Positions 1-15,063 of a stretch of 64,000 bases of DNA are shown here, piece after piece. Both the position numbers and the translations under genes were made by a program. Every line of letters starts with the position of its first letter. Positions within the stretch are counted from its first letter, which is position 1. Source of the DNA: Prorocentrum cordatum (lineage: Eukaryota > Sar > Dinophyceae > Prorocentrales > Prorocentraceae); assembly GCA_963575745.1 (NCBI GenBank), contig CAUYUJ010016713.1, forward strand, positions 62,001 to 126,000. The letters are read 5' to 3'. Below the pieces are notes generated by a model, which searched no databases, was not told the DNA's origin, and worked only from the letters and a program-made list of their open reading frames with translations.

Positions 1-1570
1 CTTCCAGCTGGGCCACGAGAGGCAAGAGCAGAGGTACCAGGGCCACCTGCTGAGCTACAAGAACCACCGGGAGTGCTACAACTTCCCCCAGCTGAGCTAC
101 GAGGGCAACAGGTTGATCTACGATGACAGCGCGCAGGGCGACGAAGACCCCAACCTGCGCTACGGGAGCCACTGCGGATATACCCGGGCTTCCTGCGGAG
201 CTGCCAAAACTTCCAGCAGACATACGCGGGCCACTAGCTGAATTGCGAGGGCCTTCATCTGAATCAAGAAAGGCACCAGGGCGGATACCAGGGCCACCTG
301 CTCAACTACAACGGCAGAAAGCAGAACAACAAGGGCAACAAGTTCAGCTACGAGAGCCACAGGCTGAACCACGAAAACCACAAGCAGGAAAACGATGACC
401 ACCACAACCTGAGCTACGGGAGCTTCTGGCAGAGCTGCCCAGGCCACCTGGTGAATAACCAGAGCGTCCAACAGTCTTTCAAGGGCCACCAGCATAAATA
501 CGAGGACCACAAGCACGGCTAAAAAGGTCACAGGCACGACTACGAGGACCTTCAGCGAAGGCACGAGAAGCACCATGAGAGGTAGCAGGGCCACCGCCTG
601 AGCTACCAGAGCCACCAGCAGAGCTACAAGGGCATTCCCGCTTGCTACGAGGGCCACAGGCCGGACCACAAACAGGGCCACGGGGACCAGGACCTGAGCT
701 ACGGGCGCCATTTGCAGAGCTACCCAGGCCACCTGCTGAGCTACCAGAGCCTCCAACAGACCGACGGCCACCAGCTGAACTCCGAGGACCACAACCTCGC
801 TACGAGAGCCACGAGCACGGCTACGAGGGCCTTTTAGTTGAGCCACGAAAGGCGCCAGGAGAGGTACCAGGGCCACCTGCTGAGCTGGCACCTGTGCCGC
901 TGGGTGCCTTCGTGGCGCCCAAGGAAACAGGCGGGTTGGCACCCCGCTTGTCACCGCAGCCCGACGGGGCTGTAGGAGAGACTTTGGCCTTGTGGTTGGC
1001 CAGCCACTGTAGGCGCGGGCCTGCTGTACCACCCGTGAAAGGCCCGATGGAGTTACCCGAAGGGGTCCCCCCACGTGGGGGGCGCGGGAGCTAAAGTCCT
1101 CGGGCAGTGGGGCCTCCGCTGCTTGAGGCCGGCGGCCAAGTGGGGTCGGTGCCGGCGGCCGTGTTCCGGGGCGGCATCTCGAGGCGCATCGCAATGGCGG
1201 CGCAGATGAGTCGCTACGAGGACCGCTGGCTGAGCTACAAAGAGGACGAGCAGGAACGCGAGGGCACCCTGCTGAGCTGCGAGAGTTACAAGCAGAGAGC
1301 TACATGGGCAACCGGCCGAGCCACGAGGACCGCAGGCTGCGCTGCGAGCGCCGCGCGCGGGGCTACGAGGACCACATTAAGCTATGGCAGCCGCTGGCAG
1401 AGCTACCCAGGCCACCTGCCGAGCTACTAGAGATTCTGTCCGACTTGCGAGGGCCACCAGCTCAACTACGAGGACCACAGGCGCAGCTTCGAGGACCACT
1501 AGCAGGGTCACGAGGACCTGCAGCTGAGGTACGACAACCACCAGGAAGCGCAGGGCTTCGGCCGGACAAC
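1..1570. repeat. Degenerate short tandem repeat, unit near GAGCTACGAGGGCCACC
   Basis: Variants of gagctacgagggccacc recur dozens of times at irregular 12-33 base spacing, interrupted at about 890-1195 by more complex sequence. The repeats keep several frames open on both strands (Leu/Pro/Glu-rich on +, Val/Ala/Leu-rich on -). These frames show no domain and are not called as genes. Confidence 0.7.
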
Positions 1571-2340
1571 ACTGAGCTGGAGTAAGATGCCAGCGGCAGC
1601 CGTGCGCTCGCCCCTGGCGTGGCCGCGCGCCTCGTCGGCATTAAAGCCCGCCCGCTCTTCGACGAACGGGAGGGTGCACTCGGGCCCCAGGATGAGGCAG
1701 CAAATCGCTGGGCATCCAAGGCACGCTCGGAGTACATCCGGCTCAGGACAACGTGCCTGGAGCCCGTCGGTCGCATGACCATGCAGACGCTCGGGCTTGC
1801 CCTCCAGCAGGCAGCTCGCAAGCACAGCGACCAGGACCCAGTAAATATTGACTTAAGGTTCCCGAAATGTATGACCGGGCAGCCGCCGAGGCGGCATTCG
1901 ACATGAGCTACGTCCAAACGAAGCCATACAGCGCAAGGCGAGATCGGAATAATATTGCGAACATCAGTGTTGCGGGCCAAGGTGTGGAAGCACATCGTTG
2001 CACAGGATAGTACGTCTATGTCAGTTTAGCGCCGTAGGCATCATTGACACACGTTGAGTGGTCCGGCAACTCACCCATACCCTTTCCCACCTCTTGTGCG
2101 GGCCTCTGGATGGTATAGAGGACCGGCAGGTGTCCTCTCACCTTCCCCCCCCGTTGGAAACAGGGACCCCTGGTGGACTGGGGGGCCCCTGCACATCCGC
2201 CCGCAGCGCGCCCAGCGCGCGCGGCGGCGCGGCGGTGCGGATCGGGGACGTCCGACGGCGTTGCGAGATATCAGGGAGGGTGGAAGAGGAGGGAGGACGT
2301 TGAGAAGGAAGAGGGCGGACGCTGGCACATAGTAGCAAGG
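1571..2340. other. No gene recognised; one short protein-like stretch
   Basis: The + strand from 1619 to 1906 encodes a non-repetitive stretch (GPQDEAANRWASKARSEYIR, then RMTMQTLGLALQQAARKHSD) that could be a fragment of a gene or element. It has no recognised domain, start or splice context. The rest to 2340 is GC-rich without evident coding. Confidence 0.3.
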
Positions 2341-2359
2341 CTCAGTCCAGGAAGGAAGG

Positions 2360-2690
2360 AACTGATTACGATGATGGTGATGATGATGACGATGGTGGTG
2401 ATCACGTTGCTGGTGATGATGATGGTGGTGATGGTCATGATGATGTTGATCATTTGTTGATCGTGATGATGCTGCTGATGATGACGATGGTGAGGGCGAC
2501 GGTGCTGCTGATGGTGATGTCGATGACGATGACGACAGCGATTATTGTGATGATGGAGATGGTGAGGGTGATGCTGATAATGATGGTGGTGATGGTCGTG
2601 ATAATGACGATGATGATGTGGTTGATGGCCACGATGATGCTGATGATGACGTTGATGATGGTGATGTTGATGATGGTGATGATGATGATT

Positions 2691-2732
<42 letters not shown>

Positions 2733-2900
2733 GTGCTGGTAGTTGTGATCTGGTGCTGATGGGAACGGCGGCGGCGGGGAGGAGGAGGAGGAGGGGGAGG
2801 AGGGGGAGGAATATGAAAAAGACGAGGAGGAAGACGATGATGATGAAGGTGATAGTGGTGTGGAGAGAAGGGAGGGAAAGGAGCCTGCGTTCTGTCGCCA
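2360..2900. repeat. GAT/GATGGT microsatellite followed by GGA array
   Basis: Trinucleotide repeats, mostly gatgatggt, from 2360 to 2745, then gga/gag from 2770 to 2830 with mixed purine sequence to 2885. They run almost up to the GAPDH exon at 2909. Poly-Asp, poly-Met and poly-Ile frames are by-products. Confidence 0.9.
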
Positions 2901-2908
2901 CTGCCTAG

Positions 2909-2971
2909 GAGAAGGCCGAACTTCACATCGGCGGCGGAGCCAAGAAGGTGATCATCAGTGCCCCCCCGAAG
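2909..2971 (+). CDS. GAPDH: GAPDH, internal 63-nt exon (21 codons)
   Basis: This short exon encodes the end of the NAD-binding domain of glyceraldehyde-3-phosphate dehydrogenase. It reads EKAELHIGGGAKKVIISAPPK, whose core GGAKKVIISAP is a GAPDH hallmark just before the catalytic domain. It is preceded by a tag acceptor at 2906-2908 and continues in phase 0 into the exon at 11381, where the joined reading [16 protein letters not shown] aligns to GAPDH without gap. The 3' junction is best placed before GAC at 2972, giving a GA donor. The N-terminal 100 or so residues (the GxGxxG nucleotide-binding motif) were not found in the 2.9 kb upstream and should lie left of the window. The exon sits between GAT/GGA microsatellites, so it would be easy to miss. 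Confidence 0.85.
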
Positions 2972-3502
2972 GACCTGGCAGGCTGCTCGGCAAGGGGTAG
3001 AAAAACAGGCAGGAGTGAAAGGGAGAGGATGTGCAAACATGAGGATGAGGCTAGGGAGCACGAGGCTGAAAACGAGGAGGAGGAGGAGGAGGAGGAGCAG
3101 GAGGAGGACAGGAAGGACACGCATGGAGACGTCGTGGCCCTGTGCTCTTGCCCCTGTCGTGGTTCCCCTCGTGTTCACCCTCGTGGCCCTTGGTCACCCT
3201 CGTGGCCCTTGGGTAGATACCATCTCTCGTGGGCCTGGTTCGTGGCGCCCCCGTGGCGCCTCTTGGCCCCGAGGTTCCGCTCTGGAACCGCTCGATGCCT
3301 CCTCGTACCCCGTGGCCCTTCGAGGGGCCCGCTCGCGGCTACTTCGTGATCGCCCAGTGGCGTCCTGGAAACCATTTTTCCCAACCAACCTGTGTTGTTG
3401 GGCCCTCGTTTTGAAGAGACGGTCCCCGCGTTCCTTCCTCCTTCCTCTTTCCTCCTTCCTCCTTCCTCCTCCTCTCCTTCCTCCTCCCTCCTCCCCCTCC
3501 CC

Positions 3503-5330
3503 CCATTCTGGCACACCCCTCACACGTTTCGTGGCCCCATAGGGAGCTCCACCGAAAGCCCCAGTGGCTGCGCCCGCATGCGGTTCCACCCCCCATTCTG
3601 GCACACCCCTCACCTTTTTCGTGGCCCCATAGGGAGCTCCACCGAAGGCCCCAGTGGCTGCGCCCGCATGCGGTTCCACCCCCCATTCTGGCACACCCCT
3701 CACACGTTTCGTGGCCCCATAGGGAACTCCACCGAAGGCCGCAGTTGCGCACCCCCCATTCTGGCACACCCCTCACACGTTTCGTGGCCCCATAGGGAGC
3801 TCCACCGAAGGCCCCAGTGGCTGCGCCCGCATGCGGTTCCACCCCCCATTCTGGCACACCCCTCACACGTTTCGTGGCCCCATAGGGAGCTCCACCGAAG
3901 GCCCCAGTGGCTGCGCCCGCATGCGGTTCCACCCCCCATTCTGGCACACCCCTCACACGTTTCGTGGCCCCATAGGGAGCTCCACCGAAGGCCCCAGTGG
4001 CTGCGCCCGCATGCGGTTCCACCCCCCATTCTGGCACACCCCTCACACGTTTCGTGGCCCCATAGGGAGCTCCACCGAAGGCCCCAGTGGCTGCGCCCGC
4101 ATGCGGTTCCACCCCCCATTCTGGCACACCCCTCACACGTTTCGTGGCCCCATAGGGAGCTCCACCGAAGGCCCCAGTGGCTGCGCCCGCATGCGGTTCC
4201 ACCCCCCATTCTGGCACACCCCTCACACGTTTCGTGGCCCCATAGGGAGCTCCACCGAAGGCCCCAGTGGCTGCGCCCGCATGCGGTTCCACCCCCCATT
4301 CTGGCACACCCCTCACACGTTTCGTGGCCCCATAGGGAGCTCCACCGAAGGCCCCAGTGGCTGCGCCCGCATGCGGTTCCACCCCCCATTCTGGCACACC
4401 CCTCACACGTTTCGTGGCCCCATAGGGAGCTCCACCGAAGGCCCCAGTGGCTGCGCCCGCATGCGGTTCCACCCCCCATTCTGGCACACCCTTCACACGT
4501 TCGTGGCCCCATAGGGAGCTCCACCGAAGGCCCCAGTGGCTGCGCCCGCATGCGGTTCCACCCCCCATTCTGGCACACCCCTCACACGTTTCGTGGCCCC
4601 ATAGGGAGCTCCACCGAAGGCCCCAGTGGCTGCGCCCGCATGCGGTTCCACCCCCCATTCTGGCACACCCCTCACACGTTGGCTGCGCCCGCATGCGCCA
4701 CCATAGGTGAGTCCACCGAAGGCCCCAGTGGCTGCGCCCGCATGCGCACCCCCCATTCTGGCACACCCCTCACACGTTTCGTGGCCCCATAGGGAGCTCC
4801 ACCGAAGGCCCCAGTGGCTGCGCCCGCATGCGGTTCCACCCCCATTCTGGCACACCCCTCACACGTTTCGTGGCCCCATAGGGAGCTCCACCGAAGGCCC
4901 CAGTGGCTGCGCCCGCATGCGGTTCCACCCCCCATTCTGGCACACCCCTCACACGTTTCGTGGCCCCATAGGGAGCTCCACCGAAGGCCCCAGTGGCTGC
5001 GCCCGCATGCGGTTCCACCCCCCATTCTGGCACACCCCTCACACGTTTCGTGGCCCCATAGGGAGCTCCACCGAAGGCCCCAGTGGCTGCGCCCGCATGC
5101 GGTTCCACCCCCCATTTTGGCACACCCCTCACACGTTTCGTGGCCCCATAGGGAGCTCCACCGAAGGCCCCAGTGGCTGCGCCCGCATGCGGTTCCACCC
5201 CCCATTCTGGCACACCCCTCACACGTTTCGGGGCTCCATAGGGAGCTCCACCGAGCGCCCCAGTGGCTGCGCTCGCATGCGGTTCCGCCCCCCCCATTTC
5301 GGCACACCCCTCACTCGTTTCGTGGCCCGG
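3503..5330. repeat. 90-bp minisatellite, about 20 copies, in GAPDH intron A
   Basis: The unit begins ccccccattctggcacaccc, continues through cacgtttcgtggccccatag and ends cgcccgcatgcggttcca. Copies at 3841, 3931, 4021, 4111, 4201, 4291 and 4381 are nearly identical; the outer copies are shorter or more diverged (3500-3830, 4680-4760, 5220-5330). Because 90 is a multiple of three and the unit has few stops, 30-residue periodic frames stay open on both strands. Confidence 0.97.
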
Positions 5331-5339
5331 GGGCGCCAC

Positions 5340-6629
5340 CGAAGATATCCACAATTGCGGTATTCACAACTACGTATGGTTGGGTCTTTCGTCAGGCTAA
5401 TTTTGATTCCGTGGTGATAGCCGTGGCGATAGCGGGTGTGACCGAGGGGGGGGGAGAAGGCAGGTCGCGTCACGATGCGCTTTGGCGCCGTGTGGGGATG
5501 TTTTGGAATAGCCAACTCCCAGACGGCGCCAGCGCGAATCGTTACGTGACCGGAGGGGGAGGGATGGTCACGGGCTGTATTGCTAGTGATGACAAGATGG
5601 GTTCCTAGTTCCCCCCTCGGAGACTTGTTTCACACGCTGGTGCGTACCGGTAACGATCGTACGAAGGGGGGGATCCCCCCAAAAAACAAAGCTGGAGCTC
5701 GCGCGCATATTGGCCGCTAAAGGTCTTTAGCTTTGGTCCGCCCTTTTGTCTCTCGGCGGTAAAAAGGACTCGTCCCAAGACCTCCTCCTCCTCCTCCTCT
5801 TCCTCCTTCCAGTCGTAGCTGAGGATGGCGCTTCTGAGGATAGAGTTTCTGCGGATCGAGTTTCTCAGCTTGGACTTTCCGTGAAGCGCTCCTGAGGCAT
5901 ACGTAGTAGTAGTAGTCGTCGTCGTCGTCGTCGTCGTCGTCATCGTAGTCGTAGTCGTAGTCGTAGTCGTAGTCGTCGTCGCAATCGTAGTAGTAGCGGG
6001 CGTTGTCGTTGGTGTGCGGCGGTCCTTCAATAAGGCCGCCGAATAAATACAATTAGTTACTCCCTGTTGTGGGGGTTCTAAAGACCTTTCAGGGTTAAAG
6101 CGATTGCAGCGCATACCCGCCTTGACGTGCCACGTGCCGCCCAAGCGTTACCATTACCAGGGCACCCCTCCCACCCCCCACCCCCAAGGTAGCAATTTTC
6201 CAGGCATCATGAAACATCTCGTGACCCCATCGTGGCTTTTCGTGTGTGGTCGATTGGTCAGGCCCTGTCTGCAGGATGATATCAAGTTATTGACGCGTGG
6301 CGTGTCCCTACCAGCACATCCAGAAACAATGCCCAGGCTCGTTATCTTGGCCGGCGAAGTGTATGAGCAAGCGGTGAACCAAAAAGGGGGGTGCAGCCAA
6401 CATGCCGAAGCTGGGGATGAGCCTGAGCAAACCCAGGATTCAACCTTAAAGGCCTTCGCAGATCTTGCGATATGGGAGCATTTGGGGAGCTTGTTTTGAC
6501 CATCCTGTGGCCTTTGTGGTACTGTCTTGAGGCCTTCGAGCTCTCGTTGGGCCTTCTTGGTGGCCCTGGGGCCGCTCTTGGGGCCGTCTTGGAGGCCATC
6601 GGTCAAAGAAGTATGCAGCGTGTTTTTGT

Positions 6630-6671
<42 letters not shown>

Positions 6672-9035
6672 ACACACGCGCCACCCGTCGTGGATGACCA
6701 ATCGCCTCTTTGGTGTTCTCGGGGCCGTCTTGGAGCCTTTTTGGGAATCTGTTGGGCAATCTTGGAGCCAACGCGCAAAGGTGGAACTGTTTAACAAAAA
6801 CACGTTCTCCGCCGCGGCGCGGCAGAGGCCATCGGCTCGCGCGTTCTAGTAGGTGGGGCGGAGCATAGAGAAAGTCTAATTGTCCAGCTGCAAGAGAAAT
6901 AGACAGGGCAGAGGGCGGCCGCGGAGCGAGGAAGAACGGGGGAGGGCACTCACAGCACGAAGGTCTTCGGCATGAATGGCCAGTGCGGCCGGCCGTTGTT
7001 GAGGCGTCCTGGCAGTAGACGTGGAGCGGCGTCGTGCCCACACCCAGGGGCTGAGGCAAAAGCTGCAGGCGCTGAAGGCGTATAACAAGTCGAACCAGCA
7101 CCGGGCGGAGTGGCGATCGAGTTTTTCGATGGGAGGCCCAAGCGTTCTTCAAACGGCAATGCTGCCATGTATCCTAGCGCACAGCGGCTGCACGGTACAA
7201 GGAGGCCAAGACCTCAGGGGCTGGCCAGCGAGCCACTCGCGGCTGCAATGTGCTGCGAGCCTTCGAGCTGAGCTGTTGAGGCCAGGCTGCAAAACCGCAG
7301 CAAGTCGATTGCTGCGACGCCACGGAGGGCAGCAGCCGAAGGCTACAAAAGGGCCAAGTGCTGAGAAGGCGCGAGGTGCGGGGAGCCACGCCGCCGCAAA
7401 GCCCAGCAGCGGCGACCATGGCGGGAGGCAGGGGGCGGACACGGCCAGCGTACGCATCGCAGCCGGGTGAGGCGGGAATGCCCAGCCACAGGTGTGGCGG
7501 AGCGAGGGCTCCTAGGTTCGGGAGCAGCGGGGCAGGGATGGGGAGCGTGTCCTGGGCGTCCTTTTGGGGGGGAGGGGCTCCAGGGTTACTTGGGGCCGTT
7601 TTCGGCGGTCTTGGGGCTTCGCGGTGGCATGTTGGACTTTATTTGGGGCCATCACGAGTTCATCTTGCATTATCTTGGAATTATTTTCGGTTTCCGTGGC
7701 CCTCTCGAAATCATTTTGGGCCGTATTGTACCCTATAGCGGACCTTCCCCCTCTTCCATATCCAGGGGAGGGGGCAAGGGAACAGGGGTCAAGTGTCCGC
7801 GGGGTAACTACGCGACAAGTTGTTTCTCTCATTCCCAGCAGCCTTTCCACCAGATCAGGAAGCACCACGTACCCACCAAAAACAGAGGTCGCAATCGGAT
7901 GGGCAGCCGCCGCGAACCAATACAGACGCCAGGTTTGCGATGTTCGCGAGGTGCGCCACGCGTGCCAGGTGCGCCACGCATGCCAGATGAGCCTCTTGCG
8001 CCAGATGCGCCACGTGCGCTAATTGTGCCACGCGTTCCAACCGTGCCACGAACGCAACGAGCGCAGAAAACGCAGGCGGCAATAGGTACGCCGGCTCAAA
8101 GCCAGCACGCATCGGGCGACATGTCGACCCCCGCACACCATCTTCGTCGAAGCCACTGCAAAATGGTGGCGGGGCAGTCAGCATGAGATTTAGTTTGCGC
8201 CCGCAGCGAGTCGGCATTGGCTTTTGACAGGGGGGTGGCGCAACGGAGTGCTGCTCATGAACCTAATTTTGCCGCCCTGTGCGCTCTGCGTTGTTTTTTG
8301 ACAGGGATGGCGGGGGGGGTCATTGTGTTTGTATGGCGGCCGGTCGAGTGGACGAGGGAACGCTTCTTAATAGTATTTAAAGTGTTGGTGGATTTCTTGA
8401 CGTTGCGCGTCTCCCCACCGGACCACTGGCCTCCCCCTTGCCCCCACTCAGATTGACGGACTTGGTTATCCTGGCTCACGTTTCATATTGTGGCAGGCAC
8501 CGAATTCCATGACATGTTGTCTGTGCGCGTGCTCGAGCTCTCAGGATAGCCCTGCCGTCAGCTCCCCTTCAGCTTCGCGGCTGCTTTGTGAGCGGGCCGG
8601 CCGGCCTGTGCTTGTTGTAGCTAGTTCGCATCGCTCGTGCCCCGGACTTTGCTTTCGCCGCCTGACCCTTGTCTCGTGGCCGCGACCCAAAAAAGTCTCC
8701 CCACCAGCGCATCCAGACACCATGCACAGGCGATCTGCGAGTTGCCTTGATCAGAGACGTGTAGCAGCAAGCAGCGGGACAAAGTGGAGGGCAGCCGCCA
8801 AGCCAAAGTTCGGGATGAACCTGAGGAGACCCGGGAACCAACCATACATGCCATCGCGGAGATTTCGAAATGAGAGTTTTTCGGGAGTTTGTCTCGGCCA
8901 TGTTGTGACCTTATTTCAGACAACTTCGGAGGCCTGTGGGGCTGTCTTGGGGCCCTTCTAGGACTCTTTGGTCCCGATTTGGAGCATTCGCCCTCCTGGG
9001 AGTATGCATGGCGCCATCGATCAAACAAATCCGGC
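5340..9035. other. Intron A, middle: microsatellites and GGCC-box clusters, no gene
   Basis: Contents: CTC repeat at 5780-5810; GTC/GTAGTC repeat at 5900-6000; TA dinucleotides at 6633-6667; GGCC-box clusters at 6471-6780, 7560-7735 and 8895-8990; a nine-base gcgccacgc repeat at 7945-8060. Head-type module copies lie at 6290-6470 and 8690-8890. Open frames here are short or repeat-derived. Confidence 0.7.
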
Positions 9036-9039
9036 GCGA

Positions 9040-9530
9040 CCACAATTCAAAACAGTTCTGAGCAACGCAAAGCAATGCAATGCAACGCGTTGCTTGGTAG
9101 TGCTCGGGTTTGCTTGGCGTTGTCGGGTTTGCTTGGCGTTGCGTTGATGTATCGAGTCTTGGTGTTGTCGTATTGTTTCACCACTAGCGGCGCCCTGGCG
9201 CCACCCTGCAGTGCCCCCGCGGCAACTAGACTGCAGGCCGCTTGTCCGCTTGCTTGGTTTGCTTGGCATTGCTTGCACTTGTTGCTCGGCATCGTTTGCC
9301 ATTGATTTGTATGTTTTTGCATTGGTTGGCAATGCTGGGCGGCGTGTGGCATTGCTTAGAATCGTTGCTTGATACTGTTTGGCGTTGCTTATCAGTGCTT
9401 GCCATCTCTTGTCATTCGTAGGCATTGTTTGGCGTTGTTCGGTATTGTTTGGCATTGGCTTTGCATCCCTTGGCGTAGCCTGGTGTCCTTGCTTGGAATC
9501 GTTGCGTGGCTTTGCTTAGCATTAGAACGA
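9040..9530. repeat. Degenerate GTTGCTTGG repeat
   Basis: Variants of ttgcttggcgttg recur across about 490 bp (for example 9112-9145, 9250-9300, 9380-9480). The minus strand therefore reads as Gln/Asn/Ala-rich frames (CAANGCCAA-type codons), which are not called as genes. Confidence 0.8.
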
Positions 9531-12037
<2,507 letters not shown>

Positions 12038-12213
12038 TAATGATGATGAGGAGGAGGAGGAGGTAGATAGAGCGGCCTTGGGGGGCGGAGCAGTGCATGA
12101 GCAGTATGGATGGGCCCCCGCCGTCGCCGCTCACAGCGGCTCCTTCACTGTGACCACGGCGCCACGCGCGCCCGCCACTTGCCGAACGAGGCGTAGTCGC
12201 TCGGCCTCTCCCG

Positions 12214-13407
12214 TCATACTTCACATCCTGGCGAGCCACGCCGCCAAATCATCTTCCATGACTCCCTCGGTGGCTTGCCCGTCTGCACTGTGGCTCCGAG
12301 CTGTAGTACGGCGCGGTGGATACTGTCTTTGATGTTGGCCTGCTGCAGCTGGAGCTCGGACGGGTCCGCCTCTGCTTTCGCCTCTGTCCATGCACCGTGC
12401 TCGCTGTACATGGTGAGCCTGGCTTGGTTGCAGTCGAATGAATTGCTGTGCTTCTGGTGCTTGACTTTGTTGAGGACGTTCGCTGTGCCAATGGTGTCCA
12501 CGAACTTCCCGTGCTCCGTCATGTTGTTGGTCCTGGTCTTGGCCCCCACGTCCACGGCGCAGAGGGTCGAAATACGTGTGATGTACATATGACCCACGGG
12601 CGGCCCGAAAAAAGGCCCCCTGCCCGCCTCCCTGCACCTGTCCGCGTAGAACTTCCTGCGAGCCCTCGAAGAGTTGATCATCTTGCTCTGCTTGGGGATG
12701 AGGTACTTGCTGTAGACTGCTGCCACCACCCAGGCCAGCTGCTGCGTGTTGGCGACCACCTGCTTGGTGAGGACGGTGAGGAACTTCTGAAGCTTGGGGT
12801 CGCACTTCATCTGGTAGGCCTGTCCTCCTCGCTGGAGGCGCTGAAGGCGTTGTCCTGCTGCTGCTGCCGTGGCTGGTCCTGCGTCGCCCTCCGCGGCGCT
12901 CACGCCCTCTCGCCCTTTCTTGTTGTTGCCCTTGCCGCCTTCGGGGTGCTCCGTCTGCTGGTGCTTGGTCGAGCTCGCGGTGTCCGCCTTGCTGCTGGCC
13001 ACGACGTTGATCTTCTTCTCGCTGGGCACGCACCACGTCATCTGTGTAGAGGCCGATGTCTAATGAAATGTCGTGCTGCTCGGATGGCAGGTGTATCTCG
13101 CAGATGTGGTCCTGGAAGCTCGAGAGATGTGTAAACGGCGGCAAATTAGGACAGGGCTGGCAAACTGGGTTTCCCACAGGAAGTAATGGTAACTGAGTCT
13201 CGTGTTGTCGGCAATGCAGCGCTGATGTTTGAGGGACCGCAGCAGGTGGTCTTCAGTTTGGGCGCGGTCAAGGAAAGTCGTACGGCAGAGGGGACACTGA
13301 TTCGTGATGGTCATTGCTGCCGCTGCCGATCGCATCCCGTGTTCTCCACCTTTTGTCGCGGTCTGATGTGTGCAGAGTGCTGCCCATGTCGAAAACCTCG
13401 TCCACAA
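12214..13407 (-). pseudogene. LINE C-terminal region: zinc-finger segment and 275-aa tail
   Basis: The segment 13407-13060 contains CPLCRTTFLDRAQTEDHLL ending in HQRC, a C-x2-C...H...C spacing typical of LINE C-terminal fingers. In another frame, 13041-12214 encodes 275 residues with a Lys/Gly/Gln-rich start, then helices and the segment GPFFGPPVGHMYI. GPPH-type segments near the end are, from memory, common in dinoflagellate LINE polyproteins; assigning this tail to the same element rests on position and that resemblance. No function can be stated. Confidence 0.5.
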
Positions 13408-13511
13408 ACTTGTCCTGTGTCCTTGCGGAGCTCACATTTCTAGAAGCCCAGCTCATCGCCATCTCGTACATCTTCCGCTGGTTGCTGCTGTTCGAACCCT
13501 GGCGGAGGAAT

Positions 13512-15063
13512 CTAACTTGTTGATGCCTTGGCTCGGAGCTCTGCCACGTCTATCTTGAGGAAAACCATGGTGACTTCTGCGTCTTGATAGAGGTGCGTGA
13601 TGCTGCCGTCCCACATGTAGCTGAACTGCTCGGCGCTGTCAAGCTCGAGGATAGCAAGAATGTCCTGGTAGTACTGCTTTGCCATCGGGTTCGCCTCTGT
13701 CACGAGGCGGCCTTCGTCGTCCAACTCGCCTCTCTGTTCCCTGCTGGCGTTGTTCTCGAACTGGATGGAGCCGAACAGCGCCGTGAGCCACTGGTCATAG
13801 TCGGACGGGATCTTGACTGAGGCCTGTATCATGCGAAGACGCCTCACACGTACCTCAATGAACATTGGTGAGATGCGTCAGTACTTGAACACCTCTATGT
13901 TGCTCATGGTGCGGCAGGTGCCCTGCTCGTCCGCATTGGTTGCCTTGCCTTGCATGAGGACGCGCAGGTACTTGGAGATGACGGTGTCGAGGCGCTTGTA
14001 TTCTGTGTCCTTCAGGTAATAAGGCTCTATGCCGCTGCTGGCTGTGCCCACGATGCGGTTGAGGAAGACGATGCGCTTGAGGCGCCAGGAAACACGTCGG
14101 TACCAGGACTTCCCCATGATACGCCATGCGCGCTTCATGCTCTGGATGCGCTGGTCGATCTCGATGGCGTTGTTACCTGCGTGGTGGAAGTGGCCGCCTG
14201 GGTACTTCATGGTACGTAGTACGCGACCAGGTATGTGTCGTTGTAGTGCACGATTTTCATTCTGGTGCGTAGCCCCCCCACGATCTCTTCTTTGTCCCTG
14301 TTCTGGTGGGAGCCGTACTTGGCAAGGGCGGAGTCGAGGATGGCGCTGCTGTCGGCTAGTGCTGCGGCGGCGTCCTCGGCGAGGCCCGACTGGATGAGGT
14401 GCATCTTAAGGATGTCGCCTACGTACAGGTAGATAGAACGGTCTATCAGGGCGTGGGTGATGGGCGACACGGCGGCGAACGGCTTGGAAGATTGTGGTGT
14501 TTGGTCTAGCGTCTAGCCATTGCCCGACAGGTTTCTCGTAGACGAAGTTGAAGGAAGTGGGCCCGGTACGGCAGCCTGGCATCACTCCTGAGCCCATGCC
14601 GACGTTGCCCGTGTCGTCGAACCCGTCTATGTGGACGCTGGCGCATTGGTACCGCTGATGAAAGAGGCGCTGTTCGGTGACGCAGAGGTCGGGAGATGGT
14701 GTCGGCTGCCTTGTCAATCCTGGTGCTGGGGAAGGCGTTGGTCGCGTCCTTGCTGCCCGCGATGAAGACTGCCTTGGCGCGCTGGAGGCGGTGCGCCACT
14801 ATCCTGGATGCTGCCATGGGTACTTCGCGTCGACGATGGTGCCAGCGGCCATGGGCGTGCGGAGGTGGAAACCAGGGCTTCGACATGCGCTGCAGCTGTC
14901 GGTAGAAGCATCGCCAGAAGGGGCGCAGCATGTGGGGGATGCGGAGGCCTAACGTCTTGGGCTCGCCGTTTTGCTTGTCGAGGGTGAAGCTCTGGCTGTG
15001 GCGGGCGCCCAGCGGTGCGAAGCCGACGCGGTAGACGCGGTTGAGGACGGATTCGAATCACTT
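13512..15063 (-). pseudogene. LINE reverse transcriptase, broken by frameshifts and stops
   Basis: RT blocks can be followed across frames on the minus strand. Near 14.95 kb: TLDKQNGEPKTLGLRIPHM. Near 14.7 kb: motif A, SKDATNAFPSTR. Near 14.55 kb: motif B, SGVMPGCRTGPTSFNFVYEK. Near 14.4 kb: motif C, YLYVGDILK. Near 14.2 kb: the thumb, MKYPGGHFHHAGNNAIEID followed by KRAWRIMGKSW. The catalytic YxDD of motif C reads YVGD, so one of the two metal-binding Asp is Gly. At least three frame changes and one in-frame stop (near 13875) separate the blocks. The family relationship is clear; activity is excluded. Confidence 0.75.

Noticed and set aside
160-1194. Long minus-strand hydrophobic frame (Val/Ala/Leu-rich)
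   Set aside because: It follows the drifted GAGCTACGAGGGCCACC repeat and has no membrane-protein-like polarity pattern, domain or splice context.
2450-3178. Poly-Ile/poly-Asp/poly-Met frames
   Set aside because: Translations of a GAT microsatellite; no coding signal except the short GAPDH exon at 2909.
3339-5607. Very long periodic frames on both strands (up to 475 codons)
   Set aside because: They are generated by the 90-bp minisatellite, whose length is a multiple of three; opposite-strand frames are equally open.
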